64,000 nt of DNA from the NCBI RefSeq assembly GCF_964340395.1, contig NC_135559.1:7418259-7482258 (forward strand). Direction: 5' to 3'. The stretch's first letter is position 1, and every line of letters begins with the position of its first letter. Made by a program: the position numbers and the translations under genes. Below the pieces are notes generated by a model. It was not told the DNA's origin. It was given only the letters and a program-made list of their open reading frames with translations, and searched no databases. This stretch comes from Glandiceps talaboti (lineage: Eukaryota; Hemichordata; Enteropneusta; Spengelidae). Shown here piece after piece: positions 16,592 to 38,801 of this stretch.

Positions 16592-16685
16592 TAGTCTGTA
16601 AGGTACGCCGTGACGGTGCGCCCTCAAACATCGGCCAACCCCTAGGCCGGTGAGGGCGAAACGTCACGACGTATCTTACAGTCTA
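16592..16685. mobile_element. Mutator-like MITE, 94 bp, exact 9-bp target-site duplication
   Basis: The ends TAGTCTGTAAGGTACGCCGT and TAGACTGTAAGATACGTCGT (inverted) bound a strong hairpin with a short centre. Exact 9-bp repeats ATATAGTAA flank it at 16583-16591 and 16686-16694. A 9-bp duplication is typical of Mutator-like transposons. Relatives at 30216-30325 and 52373-52474. Confidence 0.88.
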
Positions 16686-16900
16686 ATATAGTAACTGACG
16701 GTATACGGATGCGTGTGTAATTTCATATTTGCTATAAAAGGGCACTGTGTATATTTGATGAGAATTAATGTTAGATATCACATGCCAACCGATATCACAT
16801 GTTGCCCCAAAGTACGTGTGGAATATCGACTATATTCTGTGTGAATGTTCGAAGCAAGCTAATTATTCAACTATAATAGAGAAAGGTTAACAACCAGGGT

Positions 16901-17400
16901 TAGGGAGCCTTCAGTATTTACAGGGGGGGAGGGTCGGAGGAAGTCACATATGGTCTGTTAAATAAAACATGACCCTACCCCATTCTCCATTTGTAAAACG
17001 TGACCCTCCCCTTTGTCCCAATTTGTAAAACATGACCCTCCCCATGACAATTGCATACACTGAACGTTAATCAATATTCCCATTATATGTATACATACAA
17101 ATTAAATGATTTTGACTCTGTATTAGAAAGCAATATTTCTACATATAAAGTGACAACGAGTAAAAGACTGGCTAGTTATCTTTCTCATATAATCATACAC
17201 AGTCTAGTTAGTATATAAAACGTGCTTTCCATGCTGTGCATACTCTGCCTGATCTGATCACTTGTAAAAGTTCCCTGATATCATTATCATCACCATCACC
17301 TTCAGTATTGCCATTATCAGTGTCACTCTAATCTGACTCGCTGGTACTACTTGAGTCAGTACATGTAACACTGCCCGTGTTCTCTACGACATTCAAAACT

Positions 17401-17451
<51 letters not shown>

Positions 17452-17601
17452 CCACCACCACCACCACCACCACCACCACCACCACCACCACCACCACCAC
17501 CACCACCACCACCACCACCACCACCACCACCACCATCATCATCATCACTACTGCTACCATCACCATCAACATTCACGTACAGTGTGACGACATTCAAAAC
17601 T

Positions 17602-17697
<96 letters not shown>

Positions 17698-17699
17698 CC

Positions 17700-17730
<31 letters not shown>

Positions 17731-18097
17731 CTACTGCTACCATCACCATCAACATTCACGTACAGTGTGACGAGTGATAAGGTGAGATGGGTACAAAATG
17801 CATCGTTTTATTAAACAATTTTCTTACAATATATTTAATTTTTGTATTTTTGTATGTAAAGTACTCGTAAAAATAAATGTTGAGTGTTCATCTCACTTTT
17901 ACATCTCAAAACACAAAACAAATTATGAATAATTGAATCTTCAATTTGGTCATAAAACTACGGATTGTAAAACCTCCCCCAAATATTGTAATGCAAAATA
18001 TGACCCTCCCCCAAGAACAGGTTTGTAAAATGTGACCCCCCTCCCCCCCCCCCCCCCCCGATTCCTCCGCCCCCTGTAAATACTGAAGGCTCCCCTA
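16901..18097. mobile_element. 1.2-kb inverted-repeat element with two duplicated triplet expansions
   Basis: The ends TAGGGAGCCTTCAGTATTTA and its inverse (AAATACTGAAGGCTCCCCTA) bound the element. Subterminal AAAACNTGACCCTCCCC motifs occur several times at each end in opposite orientation. The centre has two tandem copies of a roughly 190-bp unit (ACGACATTCAAAACTAAATC, then (CAT)n/(CAC)n, then CACTACTGCTACCATCACCA). Ser/Pro and Asp/Gly frames are repeat artefacts. A shorter relative is at 28400-28700. Confidence 0.75.
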
Positions 18098-18654
18098 CAC
18101 AACTACGAAACCAATTGGGGACTTCACACTTCATATACTTCACAGGTCATACTCTCCAGTAGGCTTCCGTACACAACAGAGACTTGGAATCAGGCTGAAT
18201 AAAAATCTAATCAGCAGATGTGACTCTCTGAACTAATTACATGCTTGAAAGGATAATGACGACACATTGCCATCTGTATCTGAGTACATATAGTTATTAG
18301 CATTTGTAATATTTTTTGGATACATTAGTATTTTTGTCATTTATATCATGTAAACTGTTGACACCACATTGTAAAGTAAAGTGAACTGTATATTCCCCGA
18401 GAGGCTAGTTATTCTAAAGTTGTACACTGGCATCTTCATTTATTCACACATATTTCGCTTGTTTTTTGCTTGTTTGTTTTTTACTTATTTGGTTTGTTTC
18501 ATTGTTTGTTTGCTTGCTTGCTTGTAAGAGATTCCCTGTAGGAGGATGCGCACCTTGTATTGTATTCAAATGTCCAATGGTTCTGCACACGTTACATGTG
18601 TGCCGGGGCATGGCTTCTAGACCAGTGGAACACTGCTATCATCGCAGACGCTGA

Positions 18655-18742
18655 ATAGTAGGACAGCAAAATCATAATGTCAGTTAGGATAACAAACAGA
18701 GTGGTAGCGCAAGTCCTTCGAGTCTACGTGTAGACTACACTT
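18655..18742. mobile_element. Half of a MITE related to 25731-25911
   Basis: Contains AATGTCAGTTAGGATA, AGTGGTAGCGCAAGTC and a GTCTACGTGTAGAC end, matching the right arm of 25731-25911. Its partner arm is missing. Confidence 0.55.
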
Positions 18743-19275
18743 ATGTTAAGATTAGGGGCAAACATTAAGACATTGGTGACATTTGGCCTTGATCTCTGGA
18801 GTAAAGTATCGAAATCAAACCGTTCCCAACATATTGAGGGCAACCTGTGGTATTTAGAGGCGGTCGTTTCTTTTTGAAATCTTTAGATAAAGAACAAAGT
18901 AAATACACACGCATTTCCAAACATGTATTTCATCCATTTATAGTCGCACGGAAGTCAAATGTTTGAGGAGGTTTGTCTTCTACACTGAGACTTGTTTTGC
19001 GTGCTTTGATAATGAACATCAGTGATAAATTTAACTGATATCGATGGTGTCTTCATAATTAATCTTAGAGAAATCAGCACGAGTTGATCACGAGTAACCA
19101 CAAACATGTCATTGACAAAGGTCATTCCCTTCCAAATCTATTGTTATCTATTATGTAACTAAAGTTTGTGAAGCAGAATCTCCCCCTGTCGTCGCAACGG
19201 TATTAATTCAGGTTTGATTGAGTCCGTCGGGTGTCTTCGGATCTGAGGCTATCTGACGCTCAATAGCGTCTGAAT

Positions 19276-19389
19276 CAATCTGATTAAAATCGTTAAACAT
19301 GTACTACGAAGGTCAATTCAAGCTAAATAACGATGGTAAGATAGCAATGCACGATTAGCCGACATCTACATCGGATTTTAATCAGATTG
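19276..19389. mobile_element. Mutator-like MITE (CAATCTGATT ends), 114 bp, exact 9-bp duplication
   Basis: CAATCTGATTAAAATCG at the left and CGGATTTTAATCAGATTG at the right. Flanked by CGTCTGAAT at 19267-19275 and 19390-19398. A longer relative (203 bp) with its own 9-bp duplication is at 32162-32364, and a lone end at 7449-7469. It lies 157 bp before the oxygenase start codon, so within the likely promoter. Confidence 0.85.
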
Positions 19390-19545
19390 CGTCTGAATCT
19401 GAATCTGAATCTGCATCTGACGCCAACTTGAAACTGACCATGGTATCATTTTATACTGGCGACCAAAGGCGATAGGTGCGTCTATCAACTTGCCTGTCAA
19501 CATCAAACGTTCACATAACTGTGCTATAACTCAGTCTGACTAAAA

Positions 19546-30198
<10,653 letters not shown>

Positions 30199-30215
30199 GA
30201 CACACATAGTCATGG

Positions 30216-30325
30216 TTAGACTGTAAGATACGTCGTGACGTTTCGCCCTCACCGGCCTCCTCTCACAGGGGTTAGGGGTTGCCTGATGTTTGAGGGCGCC
30301 CTGTCACGGCGTACCTTACACACAT
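30216..30325. mobile_element. Mutator-like MITE in the oxygenase 3' UTR
   Basis: Same family as 16592-16685, in opposite orientation: TAGACTGTAAGATACGTCGT ... CACGGCGTACCTTACACACA. It starts 17 nt after the oxygenase stop codon. The flanks AGTCATGGT and CGTCATTGT agree at 7 of 9 positions, a worn 9-bp duplication. The mRNA should fold here into a long hairpin. Confidence 0.8.
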
Positions 30326-31374
30326 CGTCATTGTCTAAAATCAAATGAAGTCTGACGTCACTACTAAGAGTTAGATATCGCCTAATATGGTAGACAGTTT
30401 TTATTTTGAAGCCAGTGTGCTTCCTTTAGCACCAGTTAGTGTTCACTTTGCAGTAAATGGAGAACAAAGTTATGTTATTTCAAAATTTAAAAATTAAAAA
30501 AAAAAATCAAATTTCAAGGCTAATAATCTATTAGGTTAGTACTGACGTATGACTGCACCAATATTGCTGGTTATGCTGACACACAAGCAGCCATTAATTT
30601 GACATTTAAAAAAAAAATTTCAAATAAGTTAAAATTGATATGTGCTGGTGTTGACAAGAAGTGAAAGTACTATGTCGTTACCATTTTCTCGATAAAATGA
30701 AGACTTGTGCAATAGAATGCAATAGAATACTTATCAGTTTTACAATAATATAGTATAAAATAAATAACAGCTGCTGAGATCTTTAATTTGCTACAATGAC
30801 ATTAATTCCAAAGAACTGAATTATGTAAATTTGGTTTACCACTAGCTAACTAAAAATGAATAAACTTGGAGAAAAGATTGGGTTTGAAAGGAAGCCACAA
30901 TTGTGTAGACTTTTCTTAGTATTTCCGCTATAGCAGAAACTAGTTTACCTTAATTTAGCTTGATATCATGGATCTAGACGGCTGATAGGTTCGATATATG
31001 GAATCCAGACGATGAGCAGTCGATAATAGGCTACTTCTCAGTCAGAGTCCAGATCAGTTCTGTATGGGTGGGAATCTTCCACTCAATCCTTGATGGCCGT
31101 TGAGGGCGTTGGTCACATGGTGACCCCTTGCCACTACACACGAGACCTTTCCCCAAGTCATGATGTGCAAGCGTTCCTTGACCAAATTACAGCAAATCCC
31201 TTAATATTTACAAAATGACAGCTCGACTGTTGGCAAGCTAACAACCACAGATCAGATTACAACTACTATTTGCGACAAGTTCATATAAGCTGTCATTGAC
31301 GTAGGGTGGCGTTTCTAGAGATAGCAGGTTTCCTCAAATGAGGCAAGTTACACACTGAATATTTACGAGTCCTG

Positions 31375-31640
31375 AGTGTCTATATCTTAAGTGTAAAACA
31401 ACTCTCATGAATATTTAGTGTGCAACTTGAATACATTATTTCTACTGACTCCCATGATGCAATAGCCCATAGCAAAGATACCCTATAAAAGCACAAATTC
31501 AACTTGATGTTTCTCAGAATTGTAAGTGATGTAAAATCATGAAATGACTCTCCAAAAACCATAGGCTATGAAAATGGCTTCATTTCCTGGAGTGGTGTTT
31601 CCCAAAACAAAGTTCATTTATCATATATGGGTACTTGTAT
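31375..31640. mobile_element. Truncated copy of the 24240-24580 MITE
   Basis: Shares CATGATGCAATAGCC, CCTATAAAAGCACAA, TCAACTTGATGTTTCTC and further right-arm sequence with 24455-24580. The left arm is absent. Confidence 0.7.
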
Positions 31641-32161
31641 ACACTTGTGAAGGAGTCGCAAACTGCATCTGACAACATTTTAAAATACAAACATTGGCCA
31701 CTTTATTTGTAACAAATGCACTTCACAAAGTACTGGACATAATTATTCCGTCATATAAATGCATTAAAAAAATCCGATCTGATACAGACCACGATCAGTT
31801 CATGGCAAGATTTAAAATATAAGAATTCAGAACTCTGCGGCTAATTTTGACATGAAAATATGTGTAGCAATGAACTTTATCATTTGACTTCAGATATAAA
31901 ATAATGAAGAACAGAGCAAATGGAACATTTCCTGTAAAATGAGGCTAATGGCCTGCATAGCACAACTGATGATAGTCTAGTAACTCTACATGTGGTTGTT
32001 GTCTACAATTTCTCTATCTATGTCTAGTCAAATGGACAAATTCTATCCAAAATCTAGCTAAATCTCCTGCTGGGGAAAGGGGAACAGCATATGTCAGCAG
32101 TAATCCATCACACACTGACAGGTGGCTGTAATTGGTTACTTCGTTCAGTTTACTACAAACT

Positions 32162-32364
32162 CAATCTGATTAAAATTCGATGTAGATGTCAGCTAATCAT
32201 TCATTGCTATTTTACCTTCGTTATTTTGCTTGAATTGACCTTTGTAGTACATGTTTACGTTTTTAGCCTGATCGCCTCCCCTAGAGGTCAATTCAAGCAA
32301 AATAACAAAGGTAAAATAGCAATGAATGATTAGCCAACATCTACATTGGATTTTAATCAGATTG
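32162..32364. mobile_element. Mutator-like MITE (CAATCTGATT ends), 203 bp, exact 9-bp duplication
   Basis: CAATCTGATTAAAATTCGAT ... ATTGGATTTTAATCAGATTG, with arms of about 83 bp. CTACAAACT flanks it at 32153-32161 and 32365-32373. Same family as 19276-19389. Confidence 0.9.
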
Positions 32365-34278
32365 CTACAAACTCAACCTCAAGTCTTAAAATAAGTCAGA
32401 ATGTTAGAACGTCATCACATTTATATCAACGCTCTATAAGCATCAAACTTACCTCTGTCATTGGTAAGAATAGAATGTTGTGATAAAGAAAGCCATCTGA
32501 CTAGAGCGGATAGAGATCACAGAAAGCAACCACACGTTTAGTTACTAGGCTAGACTGATGACAGCCTAGGGTGTGTCAGATGTATACATTGATACAATGA
32601 ATAATTGAACAATAAATTCTCTGCAAAGATGTATGCTCGCAAAATGATAATACTGTTGCTATGATACAAAAAATAGGATCATGATAATAAGATAAAAAAT
32701 AAAAACCCTTCACAAAGACACATAATCAGATTATAAACCACTAACCAAAAGGTGTAAGTAACTGCGTGGTATGTGCACGAACATTTGTATCTGCATGAGT
32801 GCTTGTGATGTTTTCTGGGCCATACTTTCATAAGTGAGTGAAAGTGCAGCAGAAAACATACCAAGGTGAAAATTATATACCAGAAGTACTGAGTACCCTG
32901 ACTGGCACTTTGACCAAATAAAAAAAAATTTTGTTTCTAATAACCTGACCGATCGTAGTTTAAGCCTCCGACACTAAACATTTTAAAAACATTTACAAAC
33001 AAAAGATGACAAATTCTTAGTCATCCTGACATTCATGTACATATTTTCTTGATCTTTCCCCAGTGATGTCCATATATATTTCATCAAACTATCACAGAAT
33101 GGGGTATTTATGGATACAGAGGGCGCTATTTACTGAAAAAAAAACCAAATAGTATTCCTGGTTGCTACATAAAGTTCTCTTAGGACAAATATCTTAGTAG
33201 CGGATGCTGTGCCATTACAAAAGTACCCTGTATAATCACATGCATATGGCTAGATCAATTATTCTTGATCACATTATGTGTAATATCTCGTGATATGGTA
33301 TGTTAAACATTTGCTAAACACTAAACCAAGCATGAATTTCTGCCTCACAATACTCATGTATGTCTCCTGTTAAATGATACTCAGAGTGATGTAATCAAAC
33401 GAGGAGGTGATATCAGATAAGTACAGTCTCTCTCACAGTCTCACCGGCTTCTCTAAATTGACTGGTCATATATCTACTTTGACAATATTGACCACCCAGC
33501 TACATACATGCACCGTCCTATATATCTTTAAAGGTGAGATAGGGGTATAAAAGGCCCCCTAACTTCATAGGGTTATTGCCAAACTAGAATGCATACAATG
33601 AACATTGCAGCAATTCCTGTATGAAAATCCATAACAGTGAGCAGCGGAGTGATTTTGGTAATGAATTTGGTATGTGTGGACGTGTGAATGTCTTGGAAAT
33701 GCACGGTTTTGTTTAACAGAAAGCTGATATTTATAAATGGTATATACAATTTTGGATAAAACATGATCGGACTGGGGCTTGTTCATTACTTGTACTAAAA
33801 ATCCAAGACTATTCATTACTCTAAATTATGCTAGATTAGGACGCTGAGGTGCTAACAACAACAACACGAGTGGCAAGCTCTGCCTTCTGACCAATCCCAT
33901 GTATGGTGTGTCATCATCGGTTACGTAAGGCTGTATCACTCAGTGTTTTGGACAAACTGGTGAAGCCATATCAGCTTTCGAGATGTGCAGCATTTTCAGT
34001 GGTATGCGTTTACAGAACTGATGATTGCGCACTGTACAAGTGAAGTAGAGAATACTAGTATATAGCTACTTGGTCAATATAGTCAAAGGTGATATATACA
34101 ACAAATCATTTAGCAAAGCCAGTGAGACTGTATCTAGTCAACTAATAACTTCACAGTACTGGTGAGTTAGTTTCTTGGTATTAAAACGTATTCCATGGTG
34201 GCAATAGATGGCATAGCTTACTGGAATCACACTCGGTACAACACTAGAGGGCGTTATTTACCAGAAAGTGCACACATC

Positions 34279-37200
34279 TCAAGGACTATAATCTTTGCAG
34301 TAACAGTACTTTGTAACATGTGGGTATTTCTCAGCAATGCACTTGGACTGGTTGCCATAGAGATTAATTCTGCTTATCTCCTTGTCAACCAGGCATTCAT
34401 CCATTCCATCAGCATTAGTATATACTTTCACTGTCCCTTCAAAAAGGCCATGTCCTGGGATGGTTTCTATGGTGATCTGGTAGTCAACGGCAACCTCATG
34501 AACGTCTACAAGGGCATGTTTTTCAAAGGCTGCAAAGCGTTGATCATCATCCCATGTACCTTTGAATTTGAGAAGCTGGAAAACAAGAAAGGACAACATA
34601 TACACAATGTAATGTGAGATGAATACATGACAATAACAACGTTTCTCTATTGTTTACAAATTTACATGTACAAGTAACAACTTACACTGGTGTACACACA
34701 TACTATTGGTATTTCCACTGCAGCACAATATAAAAAAATCATTATAATACTTCCATATACCTGTATGCAAATAAGCATACAATTACTCCAAGTTTGTAAC
34801 TGCTCGTCACATGTGTGGACTGCCTGGCTTTTGTCAAAGTTAGATACAAATGTATATAAATAAATAAAAAATAAAATCCATGTACACCTACATGTAATCA
34901 CACAGAAACATAGTTTTACTTTTTTTTATGATATTTGCCATTTTGAAAAACGTGTGGGGACCAATATATTAGGTGGCGGAGTGATATGTCTTGGGCGATG
35001 ATCCTCATCAGAATGACAAATTCCATAGTTACAGGTGACTACTAGTTCTATCTATCTATCTAATAAATTTATATAGCGCCAAATATCCAAAGAAAACAAT
35101 GTTCAGTGGTGCTTAGAGTTAGTAAGGCGATGGTGGTATGATCTGTCCTGGTCAACAATCCTCATCAGAATGGCAAAGTTACAGGTGACCACTAGGTGGC
35201 GGTATGATCTGTCCTGGTCGACAATCCTCATCAGAATGGCAAAGTTATAGCTGACCACTATAATGTTATTTACTAAATTTTGCTAAGTGTGTTGTAGTTA
35301 CCGTATATATATAACCTTTGTAATTTGGGTTAATTAATAAGGTTTTACGTAAGTCCAAGTAAAAAGTAAAAAGTAAAAAGTATCTGTGGAGGGGACATTA
35401 CATGTAGTCGAAATCTGCCACTGTGAAGGATCTTTGCCAACAGATTCCAATACTGACCTTTTCATTGGCAGTATTCCTCTCAGCATGTTTGATATTCTTA
35501 ATCTTCAACACTGAACATTGGTCTCTATAAGGCTCTGTAATATTGTTGATAAATTTCAAAAATTCTGCTGTAGCATGCTGTACCTGAAAAACACCAATTA
35601 TACATTTTAAACCCATGGCACGAGAGAATTTATCTAGTGTTTACTTAGTTCTGGATAACATTTTGATAAGGCGTAAAACAAATTGTGTAGTTCCGATTAC
35701 ATTCAATTTTAAAATACTTGGAGAAGGCAGATTTCTTATTTTATTATATTCTATTTTTTTCATGTGTGAGTGTTTAGGTCAGGTTTTCCATTGTTTTCAA
35801 AATGGTCTCTGTGTTGTTTATTTCTTCCTATCAGATGTACAGCCATTACAGATTGGAAGAATAGTTTTATATTGTCTTTTAAGCTGATGTCAGTTTCTGC
35901 ACCCACTATTTCTTGCGAGATTTCACGATTTTTATGACTTCATGATCTTGAAGTGCTCATGTATAAAGACTTCCAGCACTATATTATCTTGATTACAGGG
36001 TGTTTAGATTTTAACAACAGAGGCACCACTATCGTCCACTTGTGCAATATACCACTATCGAACAACCATAATTTTACAATGAAATTCAAATAACAAGTGT
36101 GAAAGGAATAGACACAACGCTGAGTGTGGTATCTGATAACATTGTCTATAAAAATAGTGTGCTTAGTAACAGTTAGTCTAGATATTGGCGTCTTGTATTT
36201 TACGAACTCCTGTTATCAGGTACCACACTTGTCATGGATTGTTTGAATTCAACTTTCCAAAGATTGTAATTGTTTATATACAGGGGTCCTACCAATTGAG
36301 TTTATCTTGAAAATCAAAGTTGTGTCTATTCCTTTCATAGTGGTCATGTGAATTTCATTGTATCTTGAAAATCAAAGTAGTGTCTATTCCTTTCATGGTC
36401 ATGTGAATTTCATTGTATCTTGAAAATCAAAGTTGTGTCTATTCCTTTCACACTGGTCATGTAAATTTCACTGTAATTTGTGTCTAGCTTAGTAAACTGA
36501 AAGCTCACCCTCCACATCAGTATTACAAGTCATTTAAAAAATTCTCTTACAATCCTCAAGAGTTGCAGGGAAAAGGTGGGCCAATGTTTAACATCATTCA
36601 AAAGCATATTCAAATTGCAAGAATGAATGTTCATAGACTCCAAGTTCATAGTATCAAATGAAAAATTCTACTAACAGAGTCAAAATGTTTCTTGAAAACA
36701 AATCAAAATTTTTGCTAATATCTGATCAGCATCGTCAGGGCGTGTCAAATTTCACCTGACAAGGCACTATAACTTGAAACAAGATTGACAACTACCATAC
36801 CTTTTCATTTTTAACATCAACAGGAAACCAATCTAGACACGTACACCAATGTGCATCCACATGAGCTTCCCGGCACGACCTGGACGGTACTTCTTTAAAC
36901 AAACTTATACCTTTCTTCGCTCTATCAGCTGGACCAGGAGTAAATTTAACAACGTCTTCTAACATTGCATGAAAGTCAAAAGCTGTAGTTAACTTTTGAA
37001 CATTTGATTTTAAGTTTGTTAAAATCTGGGGATGTGATTTTTGAAGAGTTTGGGGTACATGTATTGACATGAAGGGAAGTCGCTCTTCCAATCTCCCTTG
37101 AAATGTTGCACGTATTGCAGTGTATCTGGCACCATGATCTCCAAAAACAATAAACAAAGTGTTCTCAAGGTATTTTTCCTCGTAGAGATACTCCAAGTAC

Positions 37201-38801
37201 TGATAAAAATCCTCATCTGCTGCACTGATAGAGTTAATGTTACCATGAGTTAGTTCAGTTAAAAAAGAGAAACCAAATTTATGAACATCTTTATATTTCA
37301 CTTGAAATTCTTTCAAATATTCTAACATGACTTGGTGTGAGGGTCTAGCGCCCTCACAGATTTTAGGGTTTTTGATGCTATCATAGCTATCTGTGAGTTG
37401 AACTGATTTCAGCCAGTAGGTACGCATGTAGTGGTCTGTTGGCTTGTCAACAAAACCGTTAAACAGTCGATTGAAGGTTCCTAAATATGGTGAGTCTTCA
37501 GCAAATAATGTTACATATCCTAACTCTTTGAACGTTTTCCAAATGAGAGGGTAGTCATCAACGGTTGTCGCACTTGGCATATTTCGCCGTGCTTCAGGTA
37601 AATCTATCGGGAGGTCTCCGGTCAACATTGGAATCAGCGCTGCAGCGGTCGCATCTCCAATAATATTATACCCTTTCAAAATGACAGATTGCATAGTTTC
37701 TGTCAAATATTTGTATGACTTTGGCATCTGACGAATAAAATTAACTGATGATGTTGAATCAAAGCCGATAATGATCACGTCAATACCGAGTGCTGACGAT
37801 GGGAGTTTTTGCGTCCTTTCAGATATATGTGGCAGTGGTACAATATGTGCATGTAGTTCATGATACATATCGTTGAACTCACTGTCAGTATGAGTAACCT
37901 GACACATTACACCGAAATAATCCGAAGTGAGATGATCCGTCACAAGTAAATCGTTTGTATATTCTGTATTTTCGTCAAAAGTCACGATAACAGAGTCATT
38001 GAACAACACATAGTCATCATCATATCTCGCAATGTATGCATAGCTGCAAGAATTCACATTCCCTTCGTTGATCATGTGACGATCAATGTACAACCGCCCA
38101 TCTTTATCAACATATGAGATATCCGGATGTCCGTTCTCCTCTTCGCAATCTAGCAAAGGTTTCTTTTCAATAAGGTGTCTAATGCTAGGATGATAGGGAT
38201 CGAGTTGTGGAATCTGACAACTTGATTGTGCTAATTTCTTTTCCTTTCTCAAATTAGATTTGCCTTTTTTCTTCAATGGTTTTATAGCATTTTTGGATCC
38301 ATTATAAAATTTTACGTCATTATCTTGACCTGTCTTTCCCTGTTTCATGTGTTTGTGATTCTTCATTTGGTTAGTCCTAGGAACCCTTGCAGCATTATTT
38401 CCTTCACCGACTAAAATTGTAGAATTTGTGTTTAGACTTTTTGTGTCGCTGTCAGTAGGCGGTGTGTGATTCATCCCACTATCGTTTGTGTCATTTGCAT
38501 TGGCATCTTCTGTTCTGTCCATGGAACTGCCGCCATCGGAATAGACACTGTACGACTGGTCCGACAGAAATGACTGATTTTTTGTGTCTCTCCCTGCACT
38601 ATTTGTCTTGGATATTTGCAATTTCCTGATGTTAGTATCCAGGTCTTTGCATGAACAAGTGGGTCGGCCTGAACACGGACATTTGGTGTTTGCTTTGATC
38701 TTGGAGTGAAATCCGTAGAAATTCCACAGACCCAGCAGTACTGCTATGGAAACAATACCAACAAACATGAACCGGATCTTTCTGAATGCTAAAAATCCCA
38801 T
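34279..38801 (-). CDS. DUF229 (alkaline-phosphatase-fold) membrane protein, complete coding region
   Basis: Coding exons 38801-36801, 35583-35458 and 34575-34279, all in phase 0, give 807 aa. Residues about 10-28 (IRFMFVGIVSIAVLLGLWNF) form a signal anchor. A basic, low-complexity linker follows up to about residue 190. The DUF229 domain then contains GIDVIIIGFDSTSSVNFIRQ (metal-binding Asp and a Thr/Ser candidate nucleophile), GDATAAALIPMLTG, FAEDSPYLGTFNRLFNGFVD, FLTELTHGN and FGDHGARY (metal-binding Asp-His). This fits the sulfatase/alkaline phosphatase superfamily; the substrate is unknown. The last exon is a Cys-bearing C-terminal region ending KYCYCKDYSP. An acceptor at 38835-38834 (TTTCTGTTACAG) shows that the 5' UTR is spliced; its first exon was not found. 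The start has a strong context (A at -3, G at +4). Confidence 0.88.
34950..35270. repeat. Tandem repeat of about 70 bp, 3 copies, interrupted by a SINE tail
   Basis: GATCCTCATCAGAATGACAAA, CAATCCTCATCAGAATGGCA (twice), each followed by AGTTACAGGTGACCACTA-type sequence. The SINE-like tail (ATATAGCGCCAAATATCC, inverted) lies at 35055-35090 between the first and second copies. A further relative is at 39470-39515. Lies in the last DUF229 intron. Confidence 0.75.
35668..35955 (-). mobile_element. TTAGGCCTAA MITE, inverted and worn
   Basis: Matches 9593-9950 in inverted orientation (AAACAAATTGTGTAGTTCCG, TACAGATTGGAAGAATAGTT). Its outer left end is incomplete. Lies just upstream (on the plus-strand map, right) of DUF229 exon 2. 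Confidence 0.8.
36070..36480. repeat. Foldback structure with three tandem 57-bp units in one arm
   Basis: The right arm has three copies of GAAAATCAAAGTTGTGTCTATTCC-like units (about 36310, 36368, 36420). The left arm at 36075-36115 has one inverted copy (GTGAAAGGAATAGACACAAC). An inner inverted pair (GTGGTATCTGATAAC / GTTATCAGGTACCAC) lies between. In DUF229 intron 1 of the coding part. Confidence 0.7.

Larger units (their letters stand above)
15161..19545. other. Gene-poor interval before the carotenoid oxygenase
   Basis: No coding exon is supported. It contains a satellite (15440-16040), a tetranucleotide tract, a Mutator-like MITE, a 1.2-kb inverted-repeat element with triplet expansions, a MITE half (18655-18742) and a second Mutator-like MITE at 19276. 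The promoter of the oxygenase should be at its right end; no clear TATA box is seen. Confidence 0.6.
30326..34278. other. Intergenic interval between the oxygenase and DUF229 genes
   Basis: No coding exon recognised on either strand. A possible oxygenase poly(A) signal (AATAAA) is at 30859-30864. It holds a truncated palindromic MITE (31375-31640) and a Mutator-like MITE (32162-32364). The rest is unremarkable AT-rich sequence. Confidence 0.6.

Noticed and set aside
17328-17814. Poly-Asp/Gly and poly-Ser/Pro frames of about 145 aa
   Set aside because: They come from the CAT/CAC triplet runs inside an inverted-repeat element; no conserved domain.
34980-35240. CTGATGAGGAT on the minus strand as further hammerhead cores
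   Set aside because: Three tandem copies have the CTGATGA half but no GAAA with a pairing stem II and stem III.
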